Assembly: GCA_009783365.1 (NCBI GenBank)
Contig: WRHG01000027.1
Location: 1-15,035 of the forward strand
DNA: 15,035 nucleotides
Direction of reading: 5' to 3'
Source of the DNA: Clostridia bacterium
GTDB taxonomy: Bacteria > Bacillota_A > Clostridia > Christensenellales > Aristaeellaceae
Positions 1-7,560 of the stretch are shown piece by piece (position 1 is the first letter of the stretch; each line of letters begins with the position of its first letter). Position numbers and translations under genes: made by a program. The notes beneath the pieces were generated by a model, which made no database searches, had not been told where the DNA came from, and saw nothing but the letters and a program-made list of their open reading frames with translations.

Positions 1-1
1 G

Positions 2-829
2 GTGGTGGGTTCGGAGCATATGCTGCTGACGCTGACAAATTATCGCGAAAAATCGGGGTTTAAGATCAATATCAAACTGGACGCGCCCATGGATTCCTAT
101 TACGGCTATCATAAGGATGAACGGATTCTGTGCGCCGTCATCGATAAGGCGCAGCAATATGTGGAAACGGAGAAAATAGAAATAAGATGGACGAGCCGCG
201 TATTTGATTACGCGAAAAAGCTTGTCGAAGAACGTTCCCGTTATCTGACCGTGTTCGTCGTCATCCTGCTGCTGATACTCGCCGCAACCGTATTCCTGTT
301 TGGCAGAAACATCAGGCTTGGAAAAAAACTTCAGGAAATCGCCAACACGGACGCGCTTACAGGCATCCTCAACAGGCGCTGTTTTATGGAACTCAGCACG
401 ATACAAATCGCAAGATCACTGCGGATGAAAACCGAGTGCTTCATTATGATCTACGATTTGGATCATTTTAAGGCCGTGAATGACCGCTACGGGCACTTGG
501 CGGGAGATAACGTGTTGAAAGAAGCGGCCCAAAGGGTCAAGAAGATCATCCGTCCCTATGATCTGTTTGGGCGCTACGGGGGCGAGGAATTCATACTGCT
601 GATCCTGGACGCAAATAAAGAAACCGCCATCGCAATTGCCGAACGCATTCGGCAGGAATTGTGTAAAACGCCCGTGGACTTCGAGGGCGAATCCATACAG
701 ATATCCGCCAGTTTTGGAATCGCCCATGCCGCCGCCGTAAACGATATGGATACGCCAACCCGTCATGCGGACGAGGCGCTGTACCGGGCAAAGGAAGGCG
801 GGCGGAACAGGGTTGTCTATTACGAGTAA
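2..829 (+). CDS. Membrane diguanylate cyclase (GGDEF), 5' end cut by window edge
   Basis: Makes the second messenger cyclic-di-GMP from two GTP. The reading frame is open to the left edge, so the true start is outside and residue numbers here count from base 2. Residues 1-75 resemble the end of a periplasmic solute-binding-type (SBP_bac_3-like) sensor, with a DERILCAVIDKA stretch typical of such cyclases. A single membrane segment spans about 81-102, and a GGDEF domain fills about 115-275. The active-site loop is GGEEF at 193-197, a functional variant. The RxxD inhibitory site (RPYD, 184-187) lies five residues before it, so product inhibition is expected. The likely job is to couple an extracellular ligand to c-di-GMP levels. 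It ends with TAA, and no convincing terminator follows before the next promoter. The GGDEF call is very secure; the ligand is unknown. Confidence 0.93.
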   Translation: MVGSEHMLLTLTNYREKSGFKINIKLDAPMDSYYGYHKDERILCAVIDKAQQYVETEKIEIRWTSRVFDYAKKLVEERSRYLTVFVVILLLILAATVFLFGRNIRLGKKLQEIANTDALTGILNRRCFMELSTIQIARSLRMKTECFIMIYDLDHFKAVNDRYGHLAGDNVLKEAAQRVKKIIRPYDLFGRYGGEEFILLILDANKETAIAIAERIRQELCKTPVDFEGESIQISASFGIAHAAAVNDMDTPTRHADEALYRAKEGGRNRVVYYE

Positions 830-895
830 GCGGTCCGTTGGGTTCAGTCCCCGGCGGCTCTCCGGGTTGCCTTCAGGAAACCGCGGGCCGGCCGG

Positions 896-924
896 TTGTA
901 CGGCGCATGTATTTCTGATATAAT
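896..924 (+). promoter_or_regulatory. Sigma-70-type extended -10 promoter for the hybrid kinase
   Basis: TTGTAC at 896-901 (4 of 6 match to TTGACA) and a perfect TATAAT at 919-924 are separated by exactly 17 bases. A TG at 916-917 gives an extended -10 (TGATATAAT). It lies 73 bases before the kinase ATG. The rest of the 830-996 gap is G+C-rich with no gene. Confidence 0.75.
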
Positions 925-996
925 GCAAGCGCAGCGGCAGATTCGCCGCCGCAGGGAGAAAGGGAATAGCAACGCCGCATCCGAAGGAGAATCATC

Positions 997-3858
997 ATGC
1001 GCAAAAAAGCGAATGTTTTCAATACGATCAACATCAGGATTTTGCTTGTATTGCTGGCGCTGTTTCTCATCATCGCCAGCGTGATCGGCATGGTGAACGA
1101 CCGGAACATAAGGTCCCTGTACGAAGAATCGTACACCGAGCGCTTATTGCTTACAAACGCCCTTATGGCAACGTTTATCAACAGCGAAGACGTAGAATAC
1201 TTTGTAGATTTAATGGCCAGTCAAGACGACGAATTTAAGCAACGGCAGGTGATGTTTTATCACGACCGGGAGGAGTTTTTCCGCCTTGAGCGGGAGGGCG
1301 CGCCCCAAGAGGAGATGCAGCCATTTTGGAACCGAATGACGGCGTTTCACTCTGAAATGGAAGCCTATAAAAACAAGACGTACTGGGAAACCCTGGATGC
1401 CCTGAAAGAGCTGAAAGCGACCAGCTGTTCCACCTATGTATACGTCATGGCCGATACCGGGCTGACAACACGGGACGGGGAAAAGCTGTACTGCTACATA
1501 TTTGACGCCGAGGACGAGGCCTCCTACAGCAGTCCCGACGCGGACGGCCTGGGCACGTGCGATATCGGCAATGAAGATTTTGAAAACGTATTTCTCACAA
1601 AAAAGCAGACGGAAAAAGCCGCCCACTATGAAGGCGATTTCGGCGAGCTTTACTTCGTATGCGTGCCCATCCTCAACGGAGACGGAGACGTAATTGCCGT
1701 TTTGGGAACCGACCTTGAGCTTGATACGATGAACAACGCGATCCTGTCTTCGCTGACCTTGTTTAACGGCGTCATCATCGCGATATTTATCGTGTCCGTG
1801 GTCTTTATCTTTATTTTGCTCAGCCGCAGCATCGCCGGGCCGTTAAGCAGCCTTACCAAGACGGCCCTCGCCTTTGCGGAGGGCAATCTGCATACGCCTA
1901 TCTCTTCATCCGCCCTGAAGCAGCGCACCGAAATAGGGGTGCTGGCGCACGCGATTCAAAACACGCTTAACGCCACGACGCTGTACCTTCACAGCGTACC
2001 GGAAAGCCTTTTTATCATGAATCGGAATTTCTCCACCTATTTTCGCAACGAACACTTCATCAAGTGCTTCGGCGATATGCAGGCGCCGGAGTTTATGGCG
2101 GCCCTGTTTCCGGAGGATATGGAAGAAAAGCTGGCGGAAACGCTGAATCATGAAAACAATAACGTCACCGTCTGGATCAACGATTCCTGTTTTTCCGTCA
2201 TGCTGAAAGAAATCGTCCTCAGCAACATGCCCGAAAACAGCATATTGGTCATTGCCAACGATATTACCGCTCTCATGAAAGAAAAGGAAAAAGCGCAGGC
2301 GGCGGCGGAAGCGAAGAGCCGTTTCCTTTCCCAAATGAGCCATGAAATGCGCACCCCCATGAACGCCATCATCGGCATGACAAAAATAGCCGAGAGCACG
2401 GACAGCATTTCCAACCTCCGGCACTGCATTTCCACAATCAAGGCGTCCTCGGAACATCTGTTAAGCATCATCAACGACGTTCTGGACATGTCAAAAATCG
2501 AAGCCGGCAAGTTTGAGCTTGAGAACGCTCCGATGAATATCGAAAAAACCTTGATGAAAGTCTGCAACATCGTTATCGACGCCATGGAGAAAAAAGGGCA
2601 GAAGTTTAACGTCGTATTGAGCAAAGGCATGAAGATGCACTATGTCGCGGACGATTTGCGGCTGTCTCAGGTGCTGACAAATCTATTATCGAACGCGGTA
2701 AAGTTCACCCCTGCCGGCGGAACCATCACGCTTGCCGTTACGAGGATGAATGGGCAGGAAAATAGGGAGAGCCTGCGTTTTTCCGTATCCGATACGGGTA
2801 TCGGCATGACAAGCGACCAGATTGCCCGGCTGTTTACCGCCTTTGAGCAGGCGGACGGCAGTATCGCCCGTAAGTTTGGCGGCACGGGGCTCGGGCTTGC
2901 CATATCCCAAAGCATCATCGAGAAGATGGGCGGGCATATCGCGGTGGAATCGGAACCCGGCGCCGGCGCCGCGTTCCGCTTTGACGTAACCCTTGAGTGC
3001 GCGCCGCATCAAGATACCGTTATCTTTGACAGCATACGCCCCCAGGACATTCGGCTGCTCATCGTCGAAAGCGATGACGACGTACGGCGGCACTTTGCGG
3101 GCATCGTTGAGAGTTTCGGCATCAGCGCGGACACGGCGGCCAACGCCGACGAAGCCTTTGATCTCCTGGATGGGGCGCGTGAAACAAGCCGCGCGTACGA
3201 TATCATCTTCCTGAACTACGACATACCGGACAAAAACGGCATTACGGTCATCAATCAACTAAACAACAAAATCGACAAGAACACGGTGATCATTATTACA
3301 ACCTTCCTGGAATGGCACCGTATTGAGAAGGACGCCCTTGAAAACCATATCACGCGTTATATTACGAAGCCCATTTTCCCGTCCTCCGTTTTGGACGCGA
3401 TTAACGACGTTGTGGGGTCAAAGCTGAAATCCCTCGATATCAAGGCGGACACGGCGGATGACATGCCGGATCTGTCAGGCGTGCGTATTCTTTTGGCGGA
3501 AGACATTGAAATCAACAGAGAAATCTTCATCGCGCTGATGGCGGGAACGGGCGTCTCCATCGACATCGCTGAAAACGGGTTGGAAGCCGTATCCAAATTC
3601 AAGGAAAATCATCATAAGTATGACCTCATCATCATGGATATCCAGATGCCGGAAATGGACGGGTACGAAGCGACGCGGACCATCCGGGCGATGGATATGC
3701 CCAGGGCCGGGACCATACCGATTATTGCGATGACCGCCAATGCCTTCAAGGAGGATATTGACCGCTGCCTCGCGTGCGGCATGAACGATCATTTGGCGAA
3801 ACCCATCGACGAAAAATCCGTGATTCAAAAACTCATTGAATACTCGGCCAGAGGATGA
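997..3858 (+). CDS. Hybrid sensor histidine kinase with two receiver domains
   Basis: A membrane sensor kinase of 953 residues. In order: membrane segment 13-35; extracellular sensor about 36-250, Cache-like; second membrane segment about 258-275; HAMP about 276-330; a weak PAS-like stretch about 330-425; HisKA with phospho-acceptor His449 in the SHEMRTP motif; and the ATPase domain with N566, D599-TGIGM and the G628-GTGLGL box. Two receivers follow. The first (about 686-800) has Asn740 where the phosphorylated Asp should be, and Glu691-Ser692 at the acidic pocket, so it is probably not phosphorylated. The second (about 829-950) is complete, with E835/D836, D881, T913 and K935. No HPt domain is present, so phosphate would pass to a separate partner not seen here. 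The ATG is chosen for the GAAGGAG ribosome site at 983-989. The signal sensed is unknown. Confidence 0.95.
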   Translation: MRKKANVFNTINIRILLVLLALFLIIASVIGMVNDRNIRSLYEESYTERLLLTNALMATFINSEDVEYFVDLMASQDDEFKQRQVMFYHDREEFFRLEREGAPQEEMQPFWNRMTAFHSEMEAYKNKTYWETLDALKELKATSCSTYVYVMADTGLTTRDGEKLYCYIFDAEDEASYSSPDADGLGTCDIGNEDFENVFLTKKQTEKAAHYEGDFGELYFVCVPILNGDGDVIAVLGTDLELDTMNNAILSSLTLFNGVIIAIFIVSVVFIFILLSRSIAGPLSSLTKTALAFAEGNLHTPISSSALKQRTEIGVLAHAIQNTLNATTLYLHSVPESLFIMNRNFSTYFRNEHFIKCFGDMQAPEFMAALFPEDMEEKLAETLNHENNNVTVWINDSCFSVMLKEIVLSNMPENSILVIANDITALMKEKEKAQAAAEAKSRFLSQMSHEMRTPMNAIIGMTKIAESTDSISNLRHCISTIKASSEHLLSIINDVLDMSKIEAGKFELENAPMNIEKTLMKVCNIVIDAMEKKGQKFNVVLSKGMKMHYVADDLRLSQVLTNLLSNAVKFTPAGGTITLAVTRMNGQENRESLRFSVSDTGIGMTSDQIARLFTAFEQADGSIARKFGGTGLGLAISQSIIEKMGGHIAVESEPGAGAAFRFDVTLECAPHQDTVIFDSIRPQDIRLLIVESDDDVRRHFAGIVESFGISADTAANADEAFDLLDGARETSRAYDIIFLNYDIPDKNGITVINQLNNKIDKNTVIIITTFLEWHRIEKDALENHITRYITKPIFPSSVLDAINDVVGSKLKSLDIKADTADDMPDLSGVRILLAEDIEINREIFIALMAGTGVSIDIAENGLEAVSKFKENHHKYDLIIMDIQMPEMDGYEATRTIRAMDMPRAGTIPIIAMTANAFKEDIDRCLACGMNDHLAKPIDEKSVIQKLIEYSARG

Positions 3859-3868
3859 GGTGAGAGCA

Positions 3869-4543
3869 GTGGGACGCTTTTTGCTTCGACTGGCTTCTCT
3901 TGTATGGGGTTTGTTTTTATACGCATTGGGCATCGTCCTGTGCGTGCAGGCCAATATCGGCTGCGCGCCGTGGGATGTGCTTCACATGGGCCTTTCATCG
4001 AAGGTCGGTATGACCATGGGACAGATGTCCATTATCGTGGGGGCGCTCATCTGCCTGATCGTTTATCTGCTTCACGAAAAACTCGGGGTGGGCACCTTGC
4101 TGAACATGCTGCTGATCGGCGTGTTTATGGATGTTATTTTCTCCCTGGAGGTCATCCCCCCCATGAATTCTCTATGGGCGGGCATCCTTGTTATGATTGC
4201 CGGCCTGTTCGTCATTGCCGTCGGCTCCTACTTCTACATGGGTTCCGGCTTTGGAGCGGGGCCGCGGGACAGCCTTATGGTCAGCTTGAGGCGGCATACC
4301 CGCTGGCCGGTGGGCGTGTGCCGCGCGCTGGTGGAGGGCACTGTTTTGCTGGTTGGTTTCTTTCTGGGCGGACAGGTGGGCGTTGGCACGGTCATCGCCG
4401 TTTTCGGCATCGGATTTTGCGTGCAGATTGCGTTCCATCTTCTGTCGTTTGATCCCGCAAAGGTGAACCACGAAACCGTGTCCGGCACATGGGCCCGCCT
4501 GAGCGGGCTTTTCACCGCGAAAGCCCCGCCGCGCGGTCGTTGA
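3869..4543 (+). CDS. YczE/YyaS/YitT-like integral membrane protein
   Basis: A 224-residue, very hydrophobic protein with about five or six membrane segments. The hallmarks NIGCAPWDVLHMGLS near the start and GFGAGPRDSLMVSL in the middle match the YczE-type membrane family, whose function is poorly known. GTG at 3869 is preferred because GAGGTGAG (3857-3864) sits just upstream. In-frame GTG 3860 lies inside that ribosome site, and TTG 3836 would overlap the kinase. The gene begins 10 bases after the kinase stop, so the two are almost certainly co-transcribed and translationally coupled. The protein may act with the kinase, but that is only inferred from position. The 4544-4637 gap to the convergent regulator gene shows no clear hairpin with a T-run. 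Confidence 0.82.
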   Translation: MGRFLLRLASLVWGLFLYALGIVLCVQANIGCAPWDVLHMGLSSKVGMTMGQMSIIVGALICLIVYLLHEKLGVGTLLNMLLIGVFMDVIFSLEVIPPMNSLWAGILVMIAGLFVIAVGSYFYMGSGFGAGPRDSLMVSLRRHTRWPVGVCRALVEGTVLLVGFFLGGQVGVGTVIAVFGIGFCVQIAFHLLSFDPAKVNHETVSGTWARLSGLFTAKAPPRGR

Positions 4544-4637
4544 TAATGGTTCCCAGGCAAAACGCGCAATCCCAAGCCTGTGCGTCATGCCAGTAAATAC
4601 CGGGCGTGACCGTACGGCGTCAGCCTTTCATTGCGCG

Positions 4638-5330
4638 CTACCGTTTTAACACATATCCCACTCCGCGTGCAATGCTGATATACTCGCGGGCCGGACACTT
4701 TTCCGACAGCTTGGCGCGGAGGCGGTTGATTGTTCTCCATAAAACGCCCGCGTCTTTCTCATCATAATACTCCCCCCATATTTCTTGCAGCAGCCGCTTG
4801 TGGTCCACAACATGCCCGTTATTCTCCATCAGGCATCGTAAAATATCAAATTCCTTCTTCCCCAAATCAACCTCAAACCCGTTCACAAATACTTTCCGCC
4901 GCTCCCGCGAGAGAACGAGATCCCCGCTGACAAGGAGTTCAAACGGCTTATACGGCCGCCTCGCCCATCTGTTTTGCGCATTCAAAACTTCCAGGGCGAT
5001 CAACACATCGTGATTGGTATGAGCGTCATAGAAATCATACGCGTCCGCCCCAAGGTTCAAAGCCTTGATCTTTTGGTCAGCCGTGTAGGCGGAACTTAAC
5101 ACGAAAATCGGAATATCCGTCACATCGCGCATGATGGGCAGCATGGACATCCATTCCGGTACGGCGTCTTCGTAAATGCGGACGAAAAGGTAACCGTCGC
5201 TTCGCTTCAACTCCGCAATGGACTCGTGCATTGTTTCCACGCGCTTCATGGAAACGCCGTATTCTCCCCACCGGGCAGCCGCTTTTTCATAAACGGCGGT
5301 ATCCTGATCGACCGCCAATATACATTCCAT
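4638..5330 (-). CDS. OmpR/PhoB-type regulator with a degenerate receiver domain
   Basis: A 230-residue transcription factor. The N-terminal domain (about 1-120) has a receiver-like fold pattern (ILAVDQD start, IPIFVLSS strand, LGADAYD turn). By alignment, however, the phosphorylation site position falls at Arg51, and the conserved Lys after GADAY is replaced (GADAYDFYDAH). Residues about 127-230 form a winged-helix DNA-binding domain with the usual ending (INRLRAKL, then ARGVGYVLKR). It should therefore bind DNA in a way not governed by classic phosphorylation. ATG is supported by GGGAGGA at 5337-5343. The gene lies downstream of the tandem rhodanese and after its terminator, and it converges on the kinase/YczE pair. 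No cognate kinase is adjacent on its own strand. Its targets are unknown; neighbouring rhodaneses are a guess. Confidence 0.88.
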   Translation of the reverse strand: MECILAVDQDTAVYEKAAARWGEYGVSMKRVETMHESIAELKRSDGYLFVRIYEDAVPEWMSMLPIMRDVTDIPIFVLSSAYTADQKIKALNLGADAYDFYDAHTNHDVLIALEVLNAQNRWARRPYKPFELLVSGDLVLSRERRKVFVNGFEVDLGKKEFDILRCLMENNGHVVDHKRLLQEIWGEYYDEKDAGVLWRTINRLRAKLSEKCPAREYISIARGVGYVLKR

Positions 5331-5380
5331 CGTTCATCCTCCCGCCGCCCCGGAACGCCCGCCCGCGCCCGTTTTTTGTC

Positions 5381-5430
5381 ATAAAAAGGGGCTGTCGCGC
5401 CGTATTTCCAACCCTGCCGCAACAACCCCT
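5381..5430 (-). terminator. Rho-independent terminator after the tandem rhodanese gene
   Basis: Arms 5418-5430 and 5387-5399 pair over 13 positions on the minus-strand transcript, two of them G-U, around an 18-base loop. A T-run (plus-strand AAAAA at 5383-5387) follows. It separates the rhodanese gene from the downstream regulator gene, possibly with read-through because no clear promoter is seen between them. Confidence 0.82.
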
Positions 5431-5476
5431 ATTGGCTTTACCGGAGCCCTCCGAAATCCTCCGCAGGCCCTGCAGC

Positions 5477-6370
5477 TTATTCCATCACAACCTCATAGCC
5501 CTGGCCCAGCCAGCCTGTACCGGCATCGGCGTTGCCCATACCGCCGGACATGGAGTACGCGTCATAGCCCATCAGGCGCAGCACAGCGGTAGTCTGCGAG
5601 GAGGTTTGGCCGCTGTAGCAGTATACGACGATGGTCTTGTCGGCCGGCAGCTGCGACAACGCTTCTTCCATGCCCTGGCCGTAGGGGATGTTGACCGCGC
5701 CTGCGATGTGCCCCGCCTCATAGTCCTCAGCCCGTCGTATAGACAGGATCACATAATTATCATCCTGATCGTCCACAATGGTTTTCACGGTTTCGGCGCT
5801 CAAGTTATAATTCGCCATCGGGGTGCCGTCCAGCGCCATTTTACCGGCAAAGTATTCGGTGATGGTCTCCAAAAGGACTGCGTCGACAGGGCTGCCGGCG
5901 TCGGGCAGCATATGATCCGCGGTTTCAATGTACTTCTCAAAACCCTCTTCCTTCGAGATGGCGTTGTTGAAACCGGACTGTACGTTTTTGGCCATTTTGT
6001 CCGCAATGTTCACCAGCGCCGTCACCTGAGAAGCTGTCTGGCCGGTATAGCAGTACACCATAATGGGCCTGTCATCGGGCAGCGCGTCCAAATTCTCCGG
6101 GATGGACATATCGAAGAAGGACAGGTTTACAGCGCCAATCAGGTGGCCCGCGGCATAATCGTCAGGGCGGCGGATGTCCACGATAAGCATTTCATCGCCA
6201 TTGTCCATCATCGTGAAAAGGTCCGCCGCCGCGATGACGTTCCTGTCGGAGGGAAAGTCTCTGAAGTAGTTGAAAGCCGCCTGATATACCGTGTCGTCCG
6301 CCATGGCGAAGGGAACCAGAAGCGTCGTCAGCATGGCTGCCGAGAGGAGGATGAGCAGTGTTTTTTTCAT
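5477..6370 (-). CDS. Exported tandem-domain rhodanese
   Basis: A 297-residue secreted or membrane-anchored sulfurtransferase. Residues 1-24 are a signal peptide (KK, hydrophobic core, AMA before DD) with a likely cut after Ala24 and no lipobox Cys. Rhodanese domain 1 (about 40-130) carries Cys107 in CYTGQTAS. Domain 2 (about 190-285) carries Cys251 in CYSGQTSS, and both keep the DIRRPDDY/SIRRAEDY and AGH-GAVN motifs. Both domains thus look catalytically competent, unlike classic tandem rhodaneses in which the first is inactive. Rhodaneses move sulfane sulfur through a cysteine persulfide; here this would happen outside the cytoplasm. The ATG is supported by AAAGGAG (plus-strand 6378-6384). 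The upstream neighbour on the same strand is another envelope rhodanese. The physiological donor and acceptor cannot be read from sequence. Confidence 0.92.
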   Translation of the reverse strand: MKKTLLILLSAAMLTTLLVPFAMADDTVYQAAFNYFRDFPSDRNVIAAADLFTMMDNGDEMLIVDIRRPDDYAAGHLIGAVNLSFFDMSIPENLDALPDDRPIMVYCYTGQTASQVTALVNIADKMAKNVQSGFNNAISKEEGFEKYIETADHMLPDAGSPVDAVLLETITEYFAGKMALDGTPMANYNLSAETVKTIVDDQDDNYVILSIRRAEDYEAGHIAGAVNIPYGQGMEEALSQLPADKTIVVYCYSGQTSSQTTAVLRLMGYDAYSMSGGMGNADAGTGWLGQGYEVVME

Positions 6371-6476
6371 GAGAACTCTCCTTTGCCTATTTGTTGATCT
6401 ATCCTAAACCCCGCCGCAGGGCCGGGTTGGATGCGTACTGGCCGTGACCGTTCTTCACCCTCCCGCTTTTGGAAGG

Positions 6477-6504
6477 AAAAACGCCCGGACAGAACCCGGG
6501 GCCC
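6477..6504 (-). terminator. Probable terminator after the lipoprotein rhodanese
   Basis: On the minus strand, GCCCCGG (plus 6496-6502) pairs with CCGGGC (plus 6483-6488) with one bulged C. The stem is short but all G-C, and is followed by GTTTTT (plus 6477-6482). It lies directly after the stop codon. The rest of the 6371-6508 gap holds only the next gene's ribosome site; no confident promoter is visible there. Confidence 0.6.
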
Positions 6505-6508
6505 GCCG

Positions 6509-7426
6509 TCAGGACCCGTCGCGCACGGTGGCCGCGGGATTGGCGCCGGTTGGCATGTCCACAGGGTTCGCGCCGCTTGCTGTCCACTCCACCCAAGCGC
6601 CGTCGTAGATTTTCAGGTTGCGGTATCCGGCGTCGTACAGCCGCAGGAAAGTGACGGCGGCGCGCATGGACGTGCGGCAGTAGAGGATGACCTCGCTTTC
6701 AGCCCGGACCCCTTTTTCGATGTAATTGATCCGCGCGGCCTGGGTGTTGATGAGCGTGCCGTCCTTATAGAAGTTGTTCATGTAGTCGATCATCATGGCG
6801 CCGGGAATTTTGCCTTCGTCCAGATACTCCTGGTTGGAGCGGGTGTCCAACAGGATAACTCCCTCCCGGGGATCGTCCGCCTTGGCGCGTACGGCCCGCA
6901 TGTCCGCCGTGTAGTCACCCTTGCGGTCCGTCGCGGTAAACTCCGCCGGAACCACCTCCGGCAAGGTGTCGGTCATCTCGATTCCCGCCCTTTGGATGGC
7001 GGGCATTCCGCCGTTTACCACCTTCACGTCGTCTTTCCCATACACCAGCATGCTCCACCACAGGCGGGACGCATTCAGGCTGCGGCCTTCGTCGTATATG
7101 ACCACCCGGGTATCGTTGCCGATCCCCGCGCCGCTTAAAACGCCGGTAATCTTCCCCTTGGAAGCCAGCATGTTCTCCACCGGAAGATTGACCAGCACGC
7201 TGCCGACCGGGATGTTGACCGCGCCCGGCACATGGGCGGCGGCATAATCCTCTTCCGCCTGCATGTCGACGATCACAACGCCTTCCTGCCCGATATATTC
7301 AGCAAGCCGCTTCGCCTCTATGATGATTTCATCGGATGCGGCATATGTGGAAGTATCGCATCCGTTCAGCGTCATCAGCATGCACAGGCACAGCCCGAGG
7401 GCAAGCATACGGATCTCTTTTTTCAT
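6509..7426 (-). CDS. Lipoprotein rhodanese (thiosulfate/3-mercaptopyruvate sulfurtransferase-like)
   Basis: A 305-residue lipid-anchored sulfurtransferase. The start ATG at 7426 is chosen over an in-frame upstream start (7483) because AGGAGGA sits at plus 7436-7442 and the protein then begins with a proper lipoprotein signal: KKEIR, a hydrophobic core, and TLNGC with Cys23 as the lipidation site. Two rhodanese domains follow in the classic SseA/TST layout. Domain 1 (about 33-160) has Asp112 where the catalytic Cys would be (IYDEGRS). Domain 2 (about 180-295) has catalytic Cys250 in CRTSMRA. The WCG-type substrate determinants are not obvious, so thiosulfate versus mercaptopyruvate use is open. 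The protein should sit on the outer face of the membrane. It is followed by a terminator and then the exported tandem rhodanese. No strong promoter was found; TAGAAT at plus 7484-7489 (minus strand) is a weak candidate. Confidence 0.92.
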   Translation of the reverse strand: MKKEIRMLALGLCLCMLMTLNGCDTSTYAASDEIIIEAKRLAEYIGQEGVVIVDMQAEEDYAAAHVPGAVNIPVGSVLVNLPVENMLASKGKITGVLSGAGIGNDTRVVIYDEGRSLNASRLWWSMLVYGKDDVKVVNGGMPAIQRAGIEMTDTLPEVVPAEFTATDRKGDYTADMRAVRAKADDPREGVILLDTRSNQEYLDEGKIPGAMMIDYMNNFYKDGTLINTQAARINYIEKGVRAESEVILYCRTSMRAAVTFLRLYDAGYRNLKIYDGAWVEWTASGANPVDMPTGANPAATVRDGS

Positions 7427-7444
7427 ATCACTCAATCCTCCTAC

Positions 7445-7474
7445 AGACAGGCCCATGTCAAGCAGGCCCTGTCT
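7445..7474. repeat. Imperfect inverted repeat between divergent genes
   Basis: AGACAGG (7445-7451) and CCTGTCT (7468-7474) are perfect inverted arms, with two further G-C pairs after one mismatch. It lies just upstream of the ribosome site of the lipoprotein rhodanese gene, so it could be a leader hairpin in that transcript or a protein-binding site. There is no T-run next to it. Confidence 0.5.
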
Positions 7475-7507
7475 TATTTCCACATTCTATGCAAACGGCG
7501 GGCCGGA

Positions 7508-7516
7508 TGCTATACT
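7508..7516 (+). promoter_or_regulatory. Extended -10 element for the glycosyltransferase gene
   Basis: TGCTATACT matches TGnTATAAT with one change. The region 17 bases upstream (TATGCA, 7488-7493) is a poor -35, as allowed for extended -10 promoters. It is 45 bases before the TTG start. Confidence 0.5.
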
Positions 7517-7560
7517 AAGGAAAACGAGCGCCCCTTGCGCCATACCGGGAGGAGAGCATC

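Noticed and set aside
4544..4637. Terminator between the convergent YczE-like and regulator genes
   Set aside because: Only weak inverted bases around CGTACG were seen, with no stable stem followed by a T-run on either strand.
5231..6397. A 388-codon open frame on the plus strand opposite the tandem rhodanese
   Set aside because: It is the antisense shadow of a well-recognised rhodanese gene, has no ribosome site, and its translation shows no domain pattern. High G+C lengthens such shadows.
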